This document shows, one piece after another, positions 24,795 to 34,412 of a stretch of DNA of 64,000 bases (its first letter is position 1; each line of letters starts with the position of its first letter). The notes below the pieces were generated by a model, which was given only the letters and a program-made list of their open reading frames with translations, had not been told where the DNA came from and did no database searches. The translations under genes were made by a program, and so were the position numbers. Source of the DNA: Pseudomonadota bacterium (lineage in GTDB: Bacteria > Pseudomonadota > Alphaproteobacteria > Rhizobiales > Xanthobacteraceae). The stretch lies in NCBI GenBank assembly GCA_023387735.1, contig JAEWHP010000049.1:124001-188000 (forward strand). Reading direction: 5' to 3'.

Positions 24795-24841
24795 CCCTTT
24801 CACGGTGGAGAGAGCGGTTCGATTCCGCCAGGGAGCGCCAA
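24795..24841 (+). repeat. Attachment-site copy 2 (tRNA-Glu 3' fragment)
   Basis: This 47-bp direct copy of the tRNA-Glu 3' end differs from 20735-20781 only at one T arm base (C for T), which would break the last T-stem pair. There is no 5' half, so it is not a tRNA gene. It marks the distal boundary of the integrated element. Confidence 0.75.
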
Positions 24842-25334
24842 CACTTCTCTGCGTGCCTGTCGCTTCCCCTGCGGCATGCAGCCGAGCGGCAAACCAGCTG
24901 CCGTGATCCCACCACCAAAACCAGCCGGAAAACCCGACGCGGTGAAGCCGATGCCAGCGCCTGTTTCAATGGTCGCATCGTCGAAACCAGCACCTTCCCG
25001 CGTCTGGCGTATGCGTCATTGAGCACGCCGAACAAGCCTAATCGGAAGCTCGGATTTGGTGTCGACCGTCTGCTGCGCGCTTCTGATCGGTCCAGAGCGC
25101 GGGTTGGCATCGCTCCGGCACGTCCAATGCATTGCGTCTCTGTCCGCAAATTCGTTGGCGAACGATTATGCATCTCCAGGTCAGCAGCCCGGCCACCGGG
25201 AAATGCTTACCCGCATATGGGCCGCCATCTTTCCATGATCTATCCAACCAATCGATTCGTTGCATTATCCACACTTCTCTGGGTTGTTCGCTGCGAGGTT
25301 GTTCGATAGACCAGCGACGATCAGGGGACGCACC
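24842..25334. other. Stretch without a supported gene after the attachment site
   Basis: About 490 bases. Open frames run through the att copy and have Pro/Lys/Arg-biased translations without domains. Probably decayed sequence. Confidence 0.4.
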
Positions 25335-26333
25335 ATGTCGGACAAGCTTGAGCGGCTGCAGGCGGCCCGCGCCATCGCAGCACTGAGCGTCGCTTACTTT
25401 CATTCCTATATCGCTCTGCGCGCCTTCCTGAGTCGGCCCAGATTCCAATCGGACCGCTCAAAGAGTGGGTCTATTTCGGAGTGAACTTCTTTTTTTCCAT
25501 CAGCGGATACGTGATCTGCCTCATCGCATCGAAGCCAACTTTTTCGCCATGACCGTTTGCAATCAAGCGAGTGTTTCGACTCTATCCGATGTACTGGCTT
25601 GCGTTGGCGGTGGTCGCCGCTCTGATAGCAATCGGAGAATATCGCCCTGAGCCCCTGGGGCATTTCCTCTACTCGATGACTCTGCTACCCCAGCCTGGCG
25701 CGCCGGCCTACGACGTCAGCTGGACGCTCGAGCGTGAAATCGTTTTCTACGTGCTCGCCGCAATCATTGTGCCGCTGGGACGTGCAGAGCTCTCGCCGTC
25801 GTGCCGGCATCCCTTGGGTTCGCGGGCTTGTATTTTGGCAACCCGTGGACCTTCCACCTGGTCTCGACGACGCAATTTGAGTTTCGCGCCGGGGTCGTCG
25901 CGTTACTGATTCAGGACCAGACAAGAGCGTCGGCGCGATTGCACCGATCGTCGCCGGCATCGCGCTTCTGGTCTACACCCGGACACACGACTTCCCCGCA
26001 TCGGTGTCCGTGGCATCGGGCCTCATTCTGCTCGGAATGACAAGGCTACGCCTGCCTTGGCAGGCTCGCCCACTTCGCTGGATCGTGCAGGCCGGCGATG
26101 CTTCGTACTCAATCTATTTGCTGCACGTGCTTGTTTTCATGGGGATGGTCTATTTCGCAGCGCGCCTCGGCCTTCCGGCATGGTTATTCGAGCCTTGGCG
26201 CTTCGCAACCCTGCTGTTGTGTTGCATCATCTCCTACAGGACCTGGCGCAAGATCGAGGTGCCGATGATCGAATTCGGCAACCGGCTGGCTGACAATTCG
26301 CTGCTCAAACCCGCCACCAAACGGGTTGCTTGA
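25335..26333 (+). pseudogene. Acyltransferase 3 family (ExoZ-like) membrane protein, multiply frameshifted
   Basis: Successive frames together spell one acyltransferase. MSDKLERLQAARAIAALSVA with YFHSYI comes first, then EWVYFGVNFFFSISGYVICL, then RLYPMYWLALAVVAALIAIG, then DVSWTLEREIVFYVLAAIIV, and finally GDASYSIYLLHVLVFMGMV near the end. The RAIA...FHS...FFxISGY and SYSIYLLH motifs are typical of O-acetyltransferases acting on exopolysaccharide or LPS. At least four frame changes separate these pieces, so the gene is dead. Confidence 0.78.
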
Positions 26334-26730
26334 ACCAAAGCGGAGATCGACGAACGGCTACCCGAAATCGTCGGCCTGCCTGTGCCGCAGGATACTGAGC
26401 GGCTATACGCTCCAGGTCCTGAGTATGGGAGACGCTCTCCCCTCACCCGGCGGAATCTCAATTTCGTTGCTTCACGAGCCCGGTCGACGCCTTCGCATAA
26501 AGCGAGTTCCAAATGTTCAACCGAGGCTGCCGACCTCAGAACTAACTCGTTGATTGGCAAGAGAGACCGATGGCTCTGGTCGGGAACATCAAAGCAGCTA
26601 TACGCGCTCGAACGCGCCCCATGGCGGGGCTGCCTGCTCGCCAGCTCCTTGATCTATCGCAATGCCCGCCAGGGGCAGAGGCACACGTTCCACGTGTGGA
26701 AAGCCACAAATCCATAGATGGAGAGAAGCC
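26334..26730. other. Intergenic stretch without a supported gene
   Basis: About 400 bases following the acyltransferase pseudogene. Only shadow frames without ribosome binding sites are seen. Confidence 0.4.
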
Positions 26731-27072
26731 ATGAAAATGACTCTGAGAACGGTCGCTCTGGCAACCTCGACCGTTATGTGTGCGACGTTGTGGTCGGTTG
26801 GCTGGTCCGAGCAAGGCGGCGTATCGGTGTCGGTCACCAAGGCGGAAGCACAGAAGGCGCGGGTGTATATCAGAACCGGTTACGCCTCGAATGCTGTCTA
26901 TACCGATAACCCCGCCTGGTACGCCGTGAGAGCTTATTACATGGGTGGCCCCTGGAGTGGCGTTGGATACAGCTACACCGGCTGGTCTGACTACGCAGCG
27001 CGCTACGGCATCGGCTGCACGCCGGGCACCGTGATCAAGGGCGGCGACGGCATCATGTACAATTGCCAGTAG
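26731..27072 (+). CDS. Secreted protein of unknown function, 113 residues
   Basis: A signal peptide (LRTVALATSTVMCATLWSVG) precedes an aromatic, Gly/Tyr-rich mature region with two Cys in CTPGTVIKGGDGIMYNC. GGAGAGAAG lies just upstream of the ATG at 26731. The C-terminal Cys pair probably forms a disulfide. No family is recognised. Confidence 0.62.
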   Translation: MKMTLRTVALATSTVMCATLWSVGWSEQGGVSVSVTKAEAQKARVYIRTGYASNAVYTDNPAWYAVRAYYMGGPWSGVGYSYTGWSDYAARYGIGCTPGTVIKGGDGIMYNCQ

Positions 27073-27264
27073 TCGTTTCATTCATGACGCTGGGCCGAGC
27101 CGCCGTTTGGCAACTTGGCCCGGCAGTTCGGCACGCGTCGCCATTCTGCCCGCGTAGTTTCAGTCCAGCATTTTCGGATTTGTTCGGCCCGCGCTGTCTC
27201 TGACTGTTCCTGCCAGACGCATCAGCCTATGATGCCCCTGCCCCGGCAGCTTTTGCGACAATAG

Positions 27265-27378
27265 ATGCGCGAGTACACGTTCAAGGAGAAGACTAGAATA
27301 ACCGCCGGCGCTGTTGCCGCGCTGGTCATCGTGCTGTGGCTGGCCGTTGTCGCGCTGGGCATCCTGTCATCCGGCTAG
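27265..27378 (+). CDS. Small single-helix membrane protein, 37 residues
   Basis: MREYTFKEKTRITAG leads into one hydrophobic helix (VAALVIVLWLAVVALGIL). The ribosome binding site is weak. Microprotein call only. Confidence 0.42.
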   Translation: MREYTFKEKTRITAGAVAALVIVLWLAVVALGILSSG

Positions 27379-27456
27379 GAGAACATATGGCGACAACTCG
27401 GGAACTTTGTTCTACTCCGGAGAACAACGGTTCAGGTTTTGAGGCTCGCAAGTTGA

Positions 27457-28689
27457 ATGGCTGAAGATATTTCCCGCGTGAATGGTGCTCGTGTCGTTGC
27501 CGACCTCAATGCGCTTCGCGCAATCGGCGCCTACAAGACCGGGGTTCACAAGCCGACATTCTCGGAACCGCACATGCGCTCGCTCGAATGGCTCGCGCAG
27601 CGGTTCCCCGAGGCAGGCCTCGCAAGCGAGATCGACGGCATCGGCAACGTGATCGGAACCAGCACGAAGCGCGGGCCGAAGCTGCTGGCCGGCTCGCACC
27701 TTGAAAGCCAGAATTACGCTGGCTGGCTCGACGGACCACTCGGCGTGGTCTACGCGCTCGAAGCCGCCCGCGTCATCAATCCGGACCCCAACATTCCCGG
27801 CGCAGTCGAGGTCGCAGCATGGTGCGACGAGGAAGGCCATTTCGGCAGTTTTCTCGGCAGCCGGTCCTATGTCGGCGCCGTCACCGAAGCCGATATCGAC
27901 GCAGCCCGCGATCGCAATAGCGGCAAGCCTATGCGCGAAGCACTGCGCGAAGTCGGCCTTGCCGGCCGGCCACGCATCACGGCCGAACGCGGACGGCACA
28001 TCGGCTATCTCGAAGCTCATATCGAGCAAGGCGAGAGACTCATAAGCGATGCGCTGAAGATCGGCATCGTCACCTCCATCGTCGGGATCTGGCAATATCG
28101 CATCACCTTCACGGGCGAGCAGAACCACGCCGGTACGACGCGGATGGCCGTGCGCCGCGATGCAGGCCTCGCGCTCGCGAGGTTCTGCGTCGCGATCGAC
28201 GATCGCTTTCCCGCCGTCTGCGGCCCGCGCACGGTGTGGACCACCGGTCGCATCACGCTCGATCCGGGCGCGCCGAGCATCATCCCCGGCAGTGCCGAAA
28301 TGCTGTTCCAGATCCGCGACGACGACCCAGCCGTGATCACACGGCTTGAGGCGCTTCTTGACAGCATGGCCGCAGAAGCCACCACCCAGGGACGTTGCAG
28401 CGTAGCCGTCGAGCGTATCCGCACCGGCGCACCCGCGATGATGGACGCATCGATCCAGCAAGCCATCGAAGGCGCCAGCGCAAGCCTTGCCGCTGGCAGA
28501 TCGCTCCGCATGCCGAGCGGCGCCGGCCACGACGCGCAGGTGCTCGCCACCATCATGCCGGCCGGCATGCTGTTCGTGCCCTCGATCGGCGGCATCAGCC
28601 ATCACTGGACCGAGAATACCGACGATGCCGATATCGTCACCGGAGCACAGGTCTTCGTCGAAGCGTGCCGGCGCCTGCTGGCACGATGA
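27457..28689 (+). CDS. M20-family hydrolase, N-carbamoyl-amino-acid/allantoate amidohydrolase type
   Basis: The 410-residue protein has the dinuclear-metal motifs of the carbamoylase/AllC group: AGSHLESQNYAGWLDGPLGV, CDEEGHFG, YLEAHIEQG, NHAGTTRM and PSGAGHDAQ. Members cleave N-carbamoyl amino acids, ureidoglycolate precursors or related amides in the cytoplasm. One oddity is H-L-E where the family usually has H-x-D at the first metal site, and a SHHWTEN end where SHSPxE is usual. The gene stands alone, so the substrate is open. Confidence 0.88.
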   Translation: MAEDISRVNGARVVADLNALRAIGAYKTGVHKPTFSEPHMRSLEWLAQRFPEAGLASEIDGIGNVIGTSTKRGPKLLAGSHLESQNYAGWLDGPLGVVYALEAARVINPDPNIPGAVEVAAWCDEEGHFGSFLGSRSYVGAVTEADIDAARDRNSGKPMREALREVGLAGRPRITAERGRHIGYLEAHIEQGERLISDALKIGIVTSIVGIWQYRITFTGEQNHAGTTRMAVRRDAGLALARFCVAIDDRFPAVCGPRTVWTTGRITLDPGAPSIIPGSAEMLFQIRDDDPAVITRLEALLDSMAAEATTQGRCSVAVERIRTGAPAMMDASIQQAIEGASASLAAGRSLRMPSGAGHDAQVLATIMPAGMLFVPSIGGISHHWTENTDDADIVTGAQVFVEACRRLLAR

Positions 28690-28895
28690 AAGGCTGGCGG
28701 CTTTTCCGCTGATGCGCCCCTGGTGTGAAGCAGCGTCTTGGACGGACGCACGCGCCTCTGATAATCGATGGACGCCTCCCGCGCGTCAAAGTTCGGAATT
28801 TCGGACCAGTTTGGCGACAACACGTCGCGTGAGGCTTTGTTGCAAACGGCTGAATTTACGGCCATTTTCGTTCGGACGAAGGTAAAGTTCCCGGC

Positions 28896-29933
28896 ATGCT
28901 GCTGCTCCAGGCCCTCCCGACATCGATCGGCGTCGCCGCCATCGCGCCGGCGCTGCTGCTGCTGTGGCTCGTCATCGCCGCTGACGAGCGTCCCGGCCCG
29001 CCCGCGCGGGTATGGCTCGCCTTCGTGCTCGGGGCCGCCAGCATTTCGCTTTTGGGAATCGCGCGCGCGCCATTTGCCGCGATCCTCGCCGTGCCGGGGA
29101 ACCCCTGGATGACGCAGGGCCTGCGTTCGGTGTTCGGGGTCGCAGCGCCCGAAGAGATCGTGAAAGTACTCGTCATCGTCATCGTGTCGATGCGGCGCCG
29201 AAACCTCGCCGATCCGATGGACACCGTGATCTACGGCGCAGCCGCCGGCCTCGGATTCGCGGCTTACGAAAACCTCGCCTATCTGGTGCAGCATGCCGAC
29301 ATGTGGCGGTCGCTGGCCGCGCTGCGCAGCGTTTTGACCGTGCCGTTTCACGGCGCGCTCGGCATCATCGCAGGCGCCTACATCGCCATCGCGCGGGCCG
29401 GAACGGCGCTCGGCGCCAACCGGCATCACCGCGACTGGTCGCGCTATTCGAGCTGGACGCTGGCATTGTTCGCACCGATCGCGCTGCACGCCGCGTTCGA
29501 CTTCCCGTTGCTGACGCTGCAGAAGCATCCCGAGCTCGGTTCGGGGACCAGAATGCTGCTCGGCGCGGCAAGCCTGCTGATCGGGTTCAGTTCGATCGGG
29601 TTTGCCGTCCGGCTGGTGCGGCGCGTCGGCCGGCATCACGCGCCGCGCACCGAAATCGCTCGCGAACGGCTGACGCAGTTGCGGCGGATGTGGGCATTGC
29701 TCGTCGTCGGCGGCGGCGCGAGCTTCGTCGGCGTAGCCTTCGTGCTGACTTCGCTGCACCACTGGTTCGTTCACCCCGAGCGCCAAGCTTCGCTGCTTCT
29801 CATTCCGCTCGGGGCGACGTCGATCCTGATCGGCCTCGCTCTGCTGCTCGCCACTACAGCCGTCTACGTTTTCGGCCGCAACCGGATCCGGACATCGTCA
29901 GATGGATTTTCGTCCGCGCCCGAACCGGGCTGA
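28896..29933 (+). CDS. PrsW-like intramembrane metalloprotease
   Basis: The 345-residue membrane protein carries the four PrsW-family motifs in order: APEEIVK, FAAYEN, PFHGALG and HAAFDF, embedded in about eight to nine hydrophobic segments. In Bacillus PrsW cleaves an anti-sigma factor at site 1. Here the partner is unknown and no anti-sigma gene is adjacent. The N-terminus MLLLQALPTSIG is taken from the only good ATG, after a short A/G-rich stretch. Confidence 0.82.
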   Translation: MLLLQALPTSIGVAAIAPALLLLWLVIAADERPGPPARVWLAFVLGAASISLLGIARAPFAAILAVPGNPWMTQGLRSVFGVAAPEEIVKVLVIVIVSMRRRNLADPMDTVIYGAAAGLGFAAYENLAYLVQHADMWRSLAALRSVLTVPFHGALGIIAGAYIAIARAGTALGANRHHRDWSRYSSWTLALFAPIALHAAFDFPLLTLQKHPELGSGTRMLLGAASLLIGFSSIGFAVRLVRRVGRHHAPRTEIARERLTQLRRMWALLVVGGGASFVGVAFVLTSLHHWFVHPERQASLLLIPLGATSILIGLALLLATTAVYVFGRNRIRTSSDGFSSAPEPG

Positions 29934-30050
29934 GCTTCATCGCTCCGTCGTTGATTTCGCTCAAGGCGGTCGAAGAACAAAATCCTTCCCCGGGATACTC
30001 GCCAGCTATACTGCTTCTCTATTCTGCGCGGCAGGCCTCGGGAGTTTCCA

Positions 30051-30650
30051 GTGACCGTTCCACAAGATTCCGGCAACGATTTCGACATCACCAAACTGCA
30101 GTCTGAAATGCGTGCCGCGGTGCAAGCCCATTGGAAAGCCTTCCTGTTCGAAGGCATCGTGCTCGCCGTCCTCGGCCTGGCTGCGATGATCGTACCGCCG
30201 CTGGCGAGCCTCGCCGTCACTATATTCATCGGGTGGATGTTCCTGATCAGCGGCGTTGCCGGACTGTTCGTCACCTACTGGGCGCGGCAGATGCCGGGCT
30301 TCTGGTGGTCGCTGTTCTCGGCGGCGCTGGCGGTTCTGGCCGGCGGCATCCTGCTGGCCAATCCGGCGCAGGGCGTGCTCACGCTCACCATCGTCGTCGG
30401 CGCCTATTTCCTGGCCGAGGGCGTCATCACCATCATGTACGCGCTCGAGCACCGGCGCGAGTTGTCGGCGCGGTGGTCGTGGCTATTGGTGTCCGGCCTG
30501 ATCGACCTCCTGATCGCCTTCCTCATCATCTCCGGCCTGCCCGGTACCGCCGAATGGGCGATCGGCCTGCTGGTCGGGATCAACCTCGTGCTCGGCGGCG
30601 CATCGCTGGTCGGCATGGCGCTCGCCGCGCGCAAGTCCTTATTCAATTAG
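30051..30650 (+). CDS. HdeD-family membrane protein
   Basis: The 199-residue protein has six hydrophobic segments in three helical pairs, including LFEGIVLAVLGLAAMIVPP, IGWMFLISGVAGLF and YFLAEGVITIMYAL, the layout of HdeD/DUF308. In E. coli HdeD contributes to acid resistance. The start is GTG at 30051. A hydrophilic N-terminal leader of about 27 residues precedes the first helix. Confidence 0.86.
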   Translation: MTVPQDSGNDFDITKLQSEMRAAVQAHWKAFLFEGIVLAVLGLAAMIVPPLASLAVTIFIGWMFLISGVAGLFVTYWARQMPGFWWSLFSAALAVLAGGILLANPAQGVLTLTIVVGAYFLAEGVITIMYALEHRRELSARWSWLLVSGLIDLLIAFLIISGLPGTAEWAIGLLVGINLVLGGASLVGMALAARKSLFN

Positions 30651-30689
30651 GGGGATGACAAGCCTGGATGCGTGGGCTATAGAGCAGTC

Positions 30690-30770
30690 ATGATCAACGT
30701 CGCCGCCAGAAACTATTGGTACTTTAGCTTCGACAGCTCGCTGGCGGTGGGAGGATCGCGCTCAATCTGA
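30690..30770 (+). CDS. Aromatic leader peptide of the DAHP synthase attenuator, 26 residues
   Basis: The short frame reads MINVAARNYWYFSFDSS and ends GGSRSI. Tyr-Trp-Tyr-Phe codons are consecutive at 30714-30725, with another Phe at 30729. It lies directly in front of a terminator and an aromatic-pathway gene. Its position between attenuator segments 1 and 2 identifies it as a ribosome-stalling sensor of charged aromatic tRNAs. Confidence 0.8.
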   Translation: MINVAARNYWYFSFDSSLAVGGSRSI

Positions 30771-30823
30771 CGAATTGAAGCCAAGAAGTCCGAACAGCCG
30801 CCAGACCTGGCGGCTTTTTATTT
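30703..30823 (+). promoter_or_regulatory. Transcription attenuator controlling DAHP synthase
   Basis: Four alternating copies of one heptamer make a textbook attenuator: segment 1 CCGCCAG (30703-30709), segment 2 CTGGCGG (30741-30747), segment 3 CCGCCAG (30798-30804) and segment 4 CTGGCGG (30807-30813). The 3:4 hairpin (AGCCGCC stem, 30796-30815) is followed by TTTTTATTT and is the terminator. The 2:3 pairing is the antiterminator, and 1:2 protects the terminator. A ribosome stalled on the aromatic codons would cover segment 1 and free segment 2 for 2:3 pairing. Confidence 0.82.
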
Positions 30824-30858
30824 GGCCGGCAGGTTCCCAACCCACAGGAGCCACAGCC

Positions 30859-31944
<1,086 letters not shown>

Positions 31945-32162
31945 GGGCCGGACAGATTGTAAAGCGGGGCGCGCAGTCTGCACGCCCTGCTCGTCCCGCA
32001 TGATTGTAGCTGCGGCTACGCTCGGGAAAATTGATCAACCTGTGGCGTATGTCACACGGTGGTCTCGCATTTCGAAATATTGTCCTGACGCAATTGCACT
32101 AACGCAACTTTGAACGATTTCGACCAAACGATTTCCCAGCACCTGCATTTTTTGGAAGCGCG

Positions 32163-32492
32163 ATGATCAAACCCGTCGTTCGATTGCTCTTGATTGCGAT
32201 TTTCATTGCTCCAGTGCCGGCACTCGCCACTGACCCGCCGCACATCCAGTTCTGCTGGACGATCGGAAAGTTCGACCACACCGTCTACTATGCGGAGGTG
32301 GAGAATCGCGAGGACCGTCAGTCCAGCTTTGAAGCGTTGCTGGAAATTTCCGGCATCGATCATCACGCGGTGAAGTGCACTACCACCGATTTGGCATCGT
32401 TTCGCCCGTCGCGCGCGGCGCTGGTTCAGGATTGGCTGGAGTCCGAGTTCGAGGCCGTGAACACCACGTTCCTGTCGGATCTCGACTACTAG
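32163..32492 (+). CDS. Secreted hypothetical protein, 109 residues
   Basis: A signal peptide (VVRLLLIAIFIAPVPALA) precedes a mature domain with two Cys (FCWTIG and VKCTTTD) that could form a disulfide. No family is recognised. It follows the DAHP synthase by about 220 bp and is probably independent. Confidence 0.62.
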   Translation: MIKPVVRLLLIAIFIAPVPALATDPPHIQFCWTIGKFDHTVYYAEVENREDRQSSFEALLEISGIDHHAVKCTTTDLASFRPSRAALVQDWLESEFEAVNTTFLSDLDY

Positions 32493-32528
32493 CGACGGAA
32501 CCGAAAGCGACTGCAAGGCGGCGCGGCC

Positions 32529-32789
32529 TTATCTTCCAACCGTCACGCCCGCGGTCGAACGCAAGGCGTCCCTGACGCTCGTGGCGTTCATGTCATCGAG
32601 CACCCGCCGCGTCAGGACGGTGGTCTGACCGGGAATGTTGAGGATCGGCTGGCTCGACCGCGGCGACGACAGGCGGTTGGCTTTATAGGGCGCCGCCGGG
32701 TCGACAAGGGAATGACGGTCGGCGGCAAACGCTCCGTCGGAAAGACAGACAGCAACGACCGCAATCGTTCGCAACGTTCTGGCGGGCAT
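32529..32789 (-). pseudogene. Truncated TonB-dependent receptor, only signal peptide and start of plug domain
   Basis: The 86-codon frame has a good ribosome binding site (GGAGG, 5 bases before ATG), a signal peptide (TIAVVAVCLSDGAFA) and the beginning of a siderophore-receptor plug (QTTVLTRRVLDDMNATSVRD and LRSTAGVTVG). It stops there. A functional receptor would have about 600 more residues. No barrel sequence follows downstream, so the 3' part was deleted. Confidence 0.6.
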
Positions 32790-32819
32790 TCCGGCCTCCG
32801 ATGCCGGCGCGCAGTCACC

Positions 32820-33071
32820 CTAGCAGCCGCGGCAAATGCTCTTGATCTTGCGGTCAAGCGCAGCGTTTTCCTTGCTCAGGGGATCGTTCGGATCGAGTTG
32901 TCCCTTGCCGCTGTCGGGCGGCAGGTCGGAGGGACGCGGCTGACGGTGGCCGACCGGCGCCTGCATCACCCCGCCGCCTGAATTCTTCGAAACGGACGAC
33001 GACCCCTGCGCAAATGCATCCGGGCCGCCGAGCAGAACCACCAGCGCTATTGAAAGGATTGTTTTCCGCAT
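32820..33071 (-). CDS. Small secreted protein, 83 residues
   Basis: A signal peptide (MRKTILSIALVVLLGGPDAFA) is followed by a Ser/Gly/Pro-rich mature region and a C-terminal CRGC. GGGAGAA lies just before the ATG at 33071. Function is unknown. Confidence 0.66.
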   Translation of the reverse strand: MRKTILSIALVVLLGGPDAFAQGSSSVSKNSGGGVMQAPVGHRQPRPSDLPPDSGKGQLDPNDPLSKENAALDRKIKSICRGC

Positions 33072-33106
33072 CTTGGTTCTCCCGTTGTTCGTCCGTTGTG
33101 TCCTGT

Positions 33107-33313
33107 CTATCGCGCCGGCGCTTCGATCGTGCCGCAATTGCGGCGTCCCTGGCCCGCGCAGTCCTGCGCCTTCCGTACATCAGCCATGGTGCCCAGCAAC
33201 CAGATTCCCGCCGCCACCAGCACCACGAAGAAGCCGAGCATCACTACATTCTCGACCGCGCGATTGCCGTCATCTTCCGGCGGCTCCGGCTTCCCATCGC
33301 CTTCCTCCGTCAT
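33107..33313 (-). CDS. Small single-helix membrane protein, 68 residues
   Basis: A charged N-terminus (MTEEGDGKPEPPEDDG) leads into one transmembrane helix (VVMLGFFVVLVAAGIWLLG) and a Cys-containing tail (CAGQGRRNCGTIE). It follows the EpmB gene on the same strand by 7 bp, so it may be cotranscribed. Function is unknown. Confidence 0.57.
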   Translation of the reverse strand: MTEEGDGKPEPPEDDGNRAVENVVMLGFFVVLVAAGIWLLGTMADVRKAQDCAGQGRRNCGTIEAPAR

Positions 33314-33320
33314 CGCCGGA

Positions 33321-34412
33321 TCACGGCTTTGGCGGATAGAGATGAACGTCTCCGCAATAGTCCACGATACGATACCGCGTTTCCGACGATACTTCACATT
33401 CGGTGGAACTTGCATGCGACAAATAATTCGGGCCTAGCGGCGCCTTTCCATGGCCGCCGGGAATGTCGAGAACATAATCAGGCTGGCACAGGCCGGAAAC
33501 GCGGCCGCGCAGGCTCCGCATCAGATCCTGCCCCTGCGCGATCGTGGTGCGCAGGTGCGCGGTTCCCGGCGCGAGGTCGCCATGATGCAGGTAATAGGGC
33601 TTGATCCGGCATTCGACGAAGGCCCGCATCAGGGCCTCGAGCACGCCGGCTTCGTCATTGACGCCGCGAAGCAGCACCGACTGGCTCACCAGCGGGATGC
33701 CGGCATCGGCCAGCCGCGCGCAGGCGGCGCGGGCCTCGGCCGCCAGTTCGCGCGGATGGTTGGCGTGAATGGCGACCCACGTCGTTGCGCCCGCAACGCG
33801 TAGCGCGCCAACCATGTCGGCGTCGATTCGTGCGGGCGCCGCCACCGGCACGCGCGTGTGGATCCGCACGATCTTGACGTGCTCGATGGCTGCGAGGTCC
33901 GCCATGATCTCGGCCAGCCGCCGTGGCGACAGCATCAGCGGGTCGCCACCGGTGAGGATGACTTCCCAGATTTCGCCGTGCGCGCGGATATAGTCCAGCG
34001 CGGCACGATAGGCGGCTTCCGAGAGCGCGGTCGCCTTGCCGGGCCCGACCATTTCGCGGCGAAAGCAGAACCTGCAATACACCGCGCAGACGTGCACCAG
34101 CTTGAACAGCACCCGGTCCGGATAGCGATGCACGATGCCGGGAACCGGCGAATGTGCGTCGTCGCCGATCGGATCAGCGTTTTCGCCTGGCGTGTTCACC
34201 AGTTCCAGCGCATTTGGAATGAATTGCCGTGCTATCGGATCTTCGGCATCTTCGCTGTCGATCAGGCCGGCAATCTCGGGCGTGACGGCGATGGCATAGC
34301 GCGCCGCGACCCGTTCGAGGTCGGCGAGATCGGCCGCCGGCGCAAGCCCGTGCTCGATCAGCTCAGCCGGTTGCCGCAGCGTTGCCGCCAGTTTCGGATC
34401 TATCCTGTTCAT
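33321..34412 (-). CDS. epmB: EF-P (R)-beta-lysine modification: lysine 2,3-aminomutase-like radical SAM enzyme
   Basis: EpmB converts (S)-alpha-lysine to (R)-beta-lysine for attachment to elongation factor P. The 363-residue protein has the radical SAM cluster motif CAVYCRFC (C109, C113, C116), the GGDPLMLS loop and a PLP-binding KamA-type C-terminal half (YYLHHGDLAPGTAHLR). It overlaps epmA by four bases and lies close to efp on the opposite strand, which settles the function against catabolic lysine aminomutase. Confidence 0.93.
   Translation of the reverse strand: MNRIDPKLAATLRQPAELIEHGLAPAADLADLERVAARYAIAVTPEIAGLIDSEDAEDPIARQFIPNALELVNTPGENADPIGDDAHSPVPGIVHRYPDRVLFKLVHVCAVYCRFCFRREMVGPGKATALSEAAYRAALDYIRAHGEIWEVILTGGDPLMLSPRRLAEIMADLAAIEHVKIVRIHTRVPVAAPARIDADMVGALRVAGATTWVAIHANHPRELAAEARAACARLADAGIPLVSQSVLLRGVNDEAGVLEALMRAFVECRIKPYYLHHGDLAPGTAHLRTTIAQGQDLMRSLRGRVSGLCQPDYVLDIPGGHGKAPLGPNYLSHASSTECEVSSETRYRIVDYCGDVHLYPPKP

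Noticed and set aside
20706..24841. Search for an integrase or excisionase in the tRNA-Glu element
   Set aside because: No tyrosine or serine recombinase motif was found in any frame, so no active element is claimed.
24795..24841. Second tRNA-Glu gene
   Set aside because: Only the 3' part is present and the T stem has a mismatch; it is an att copy, not a tRNA.
27412..28605. Minus-strand frame of 397 codons opposite the M20 hydrolase
   Set aside because: Antisense shadow; the plus-strand frame carries all M20 motifs.
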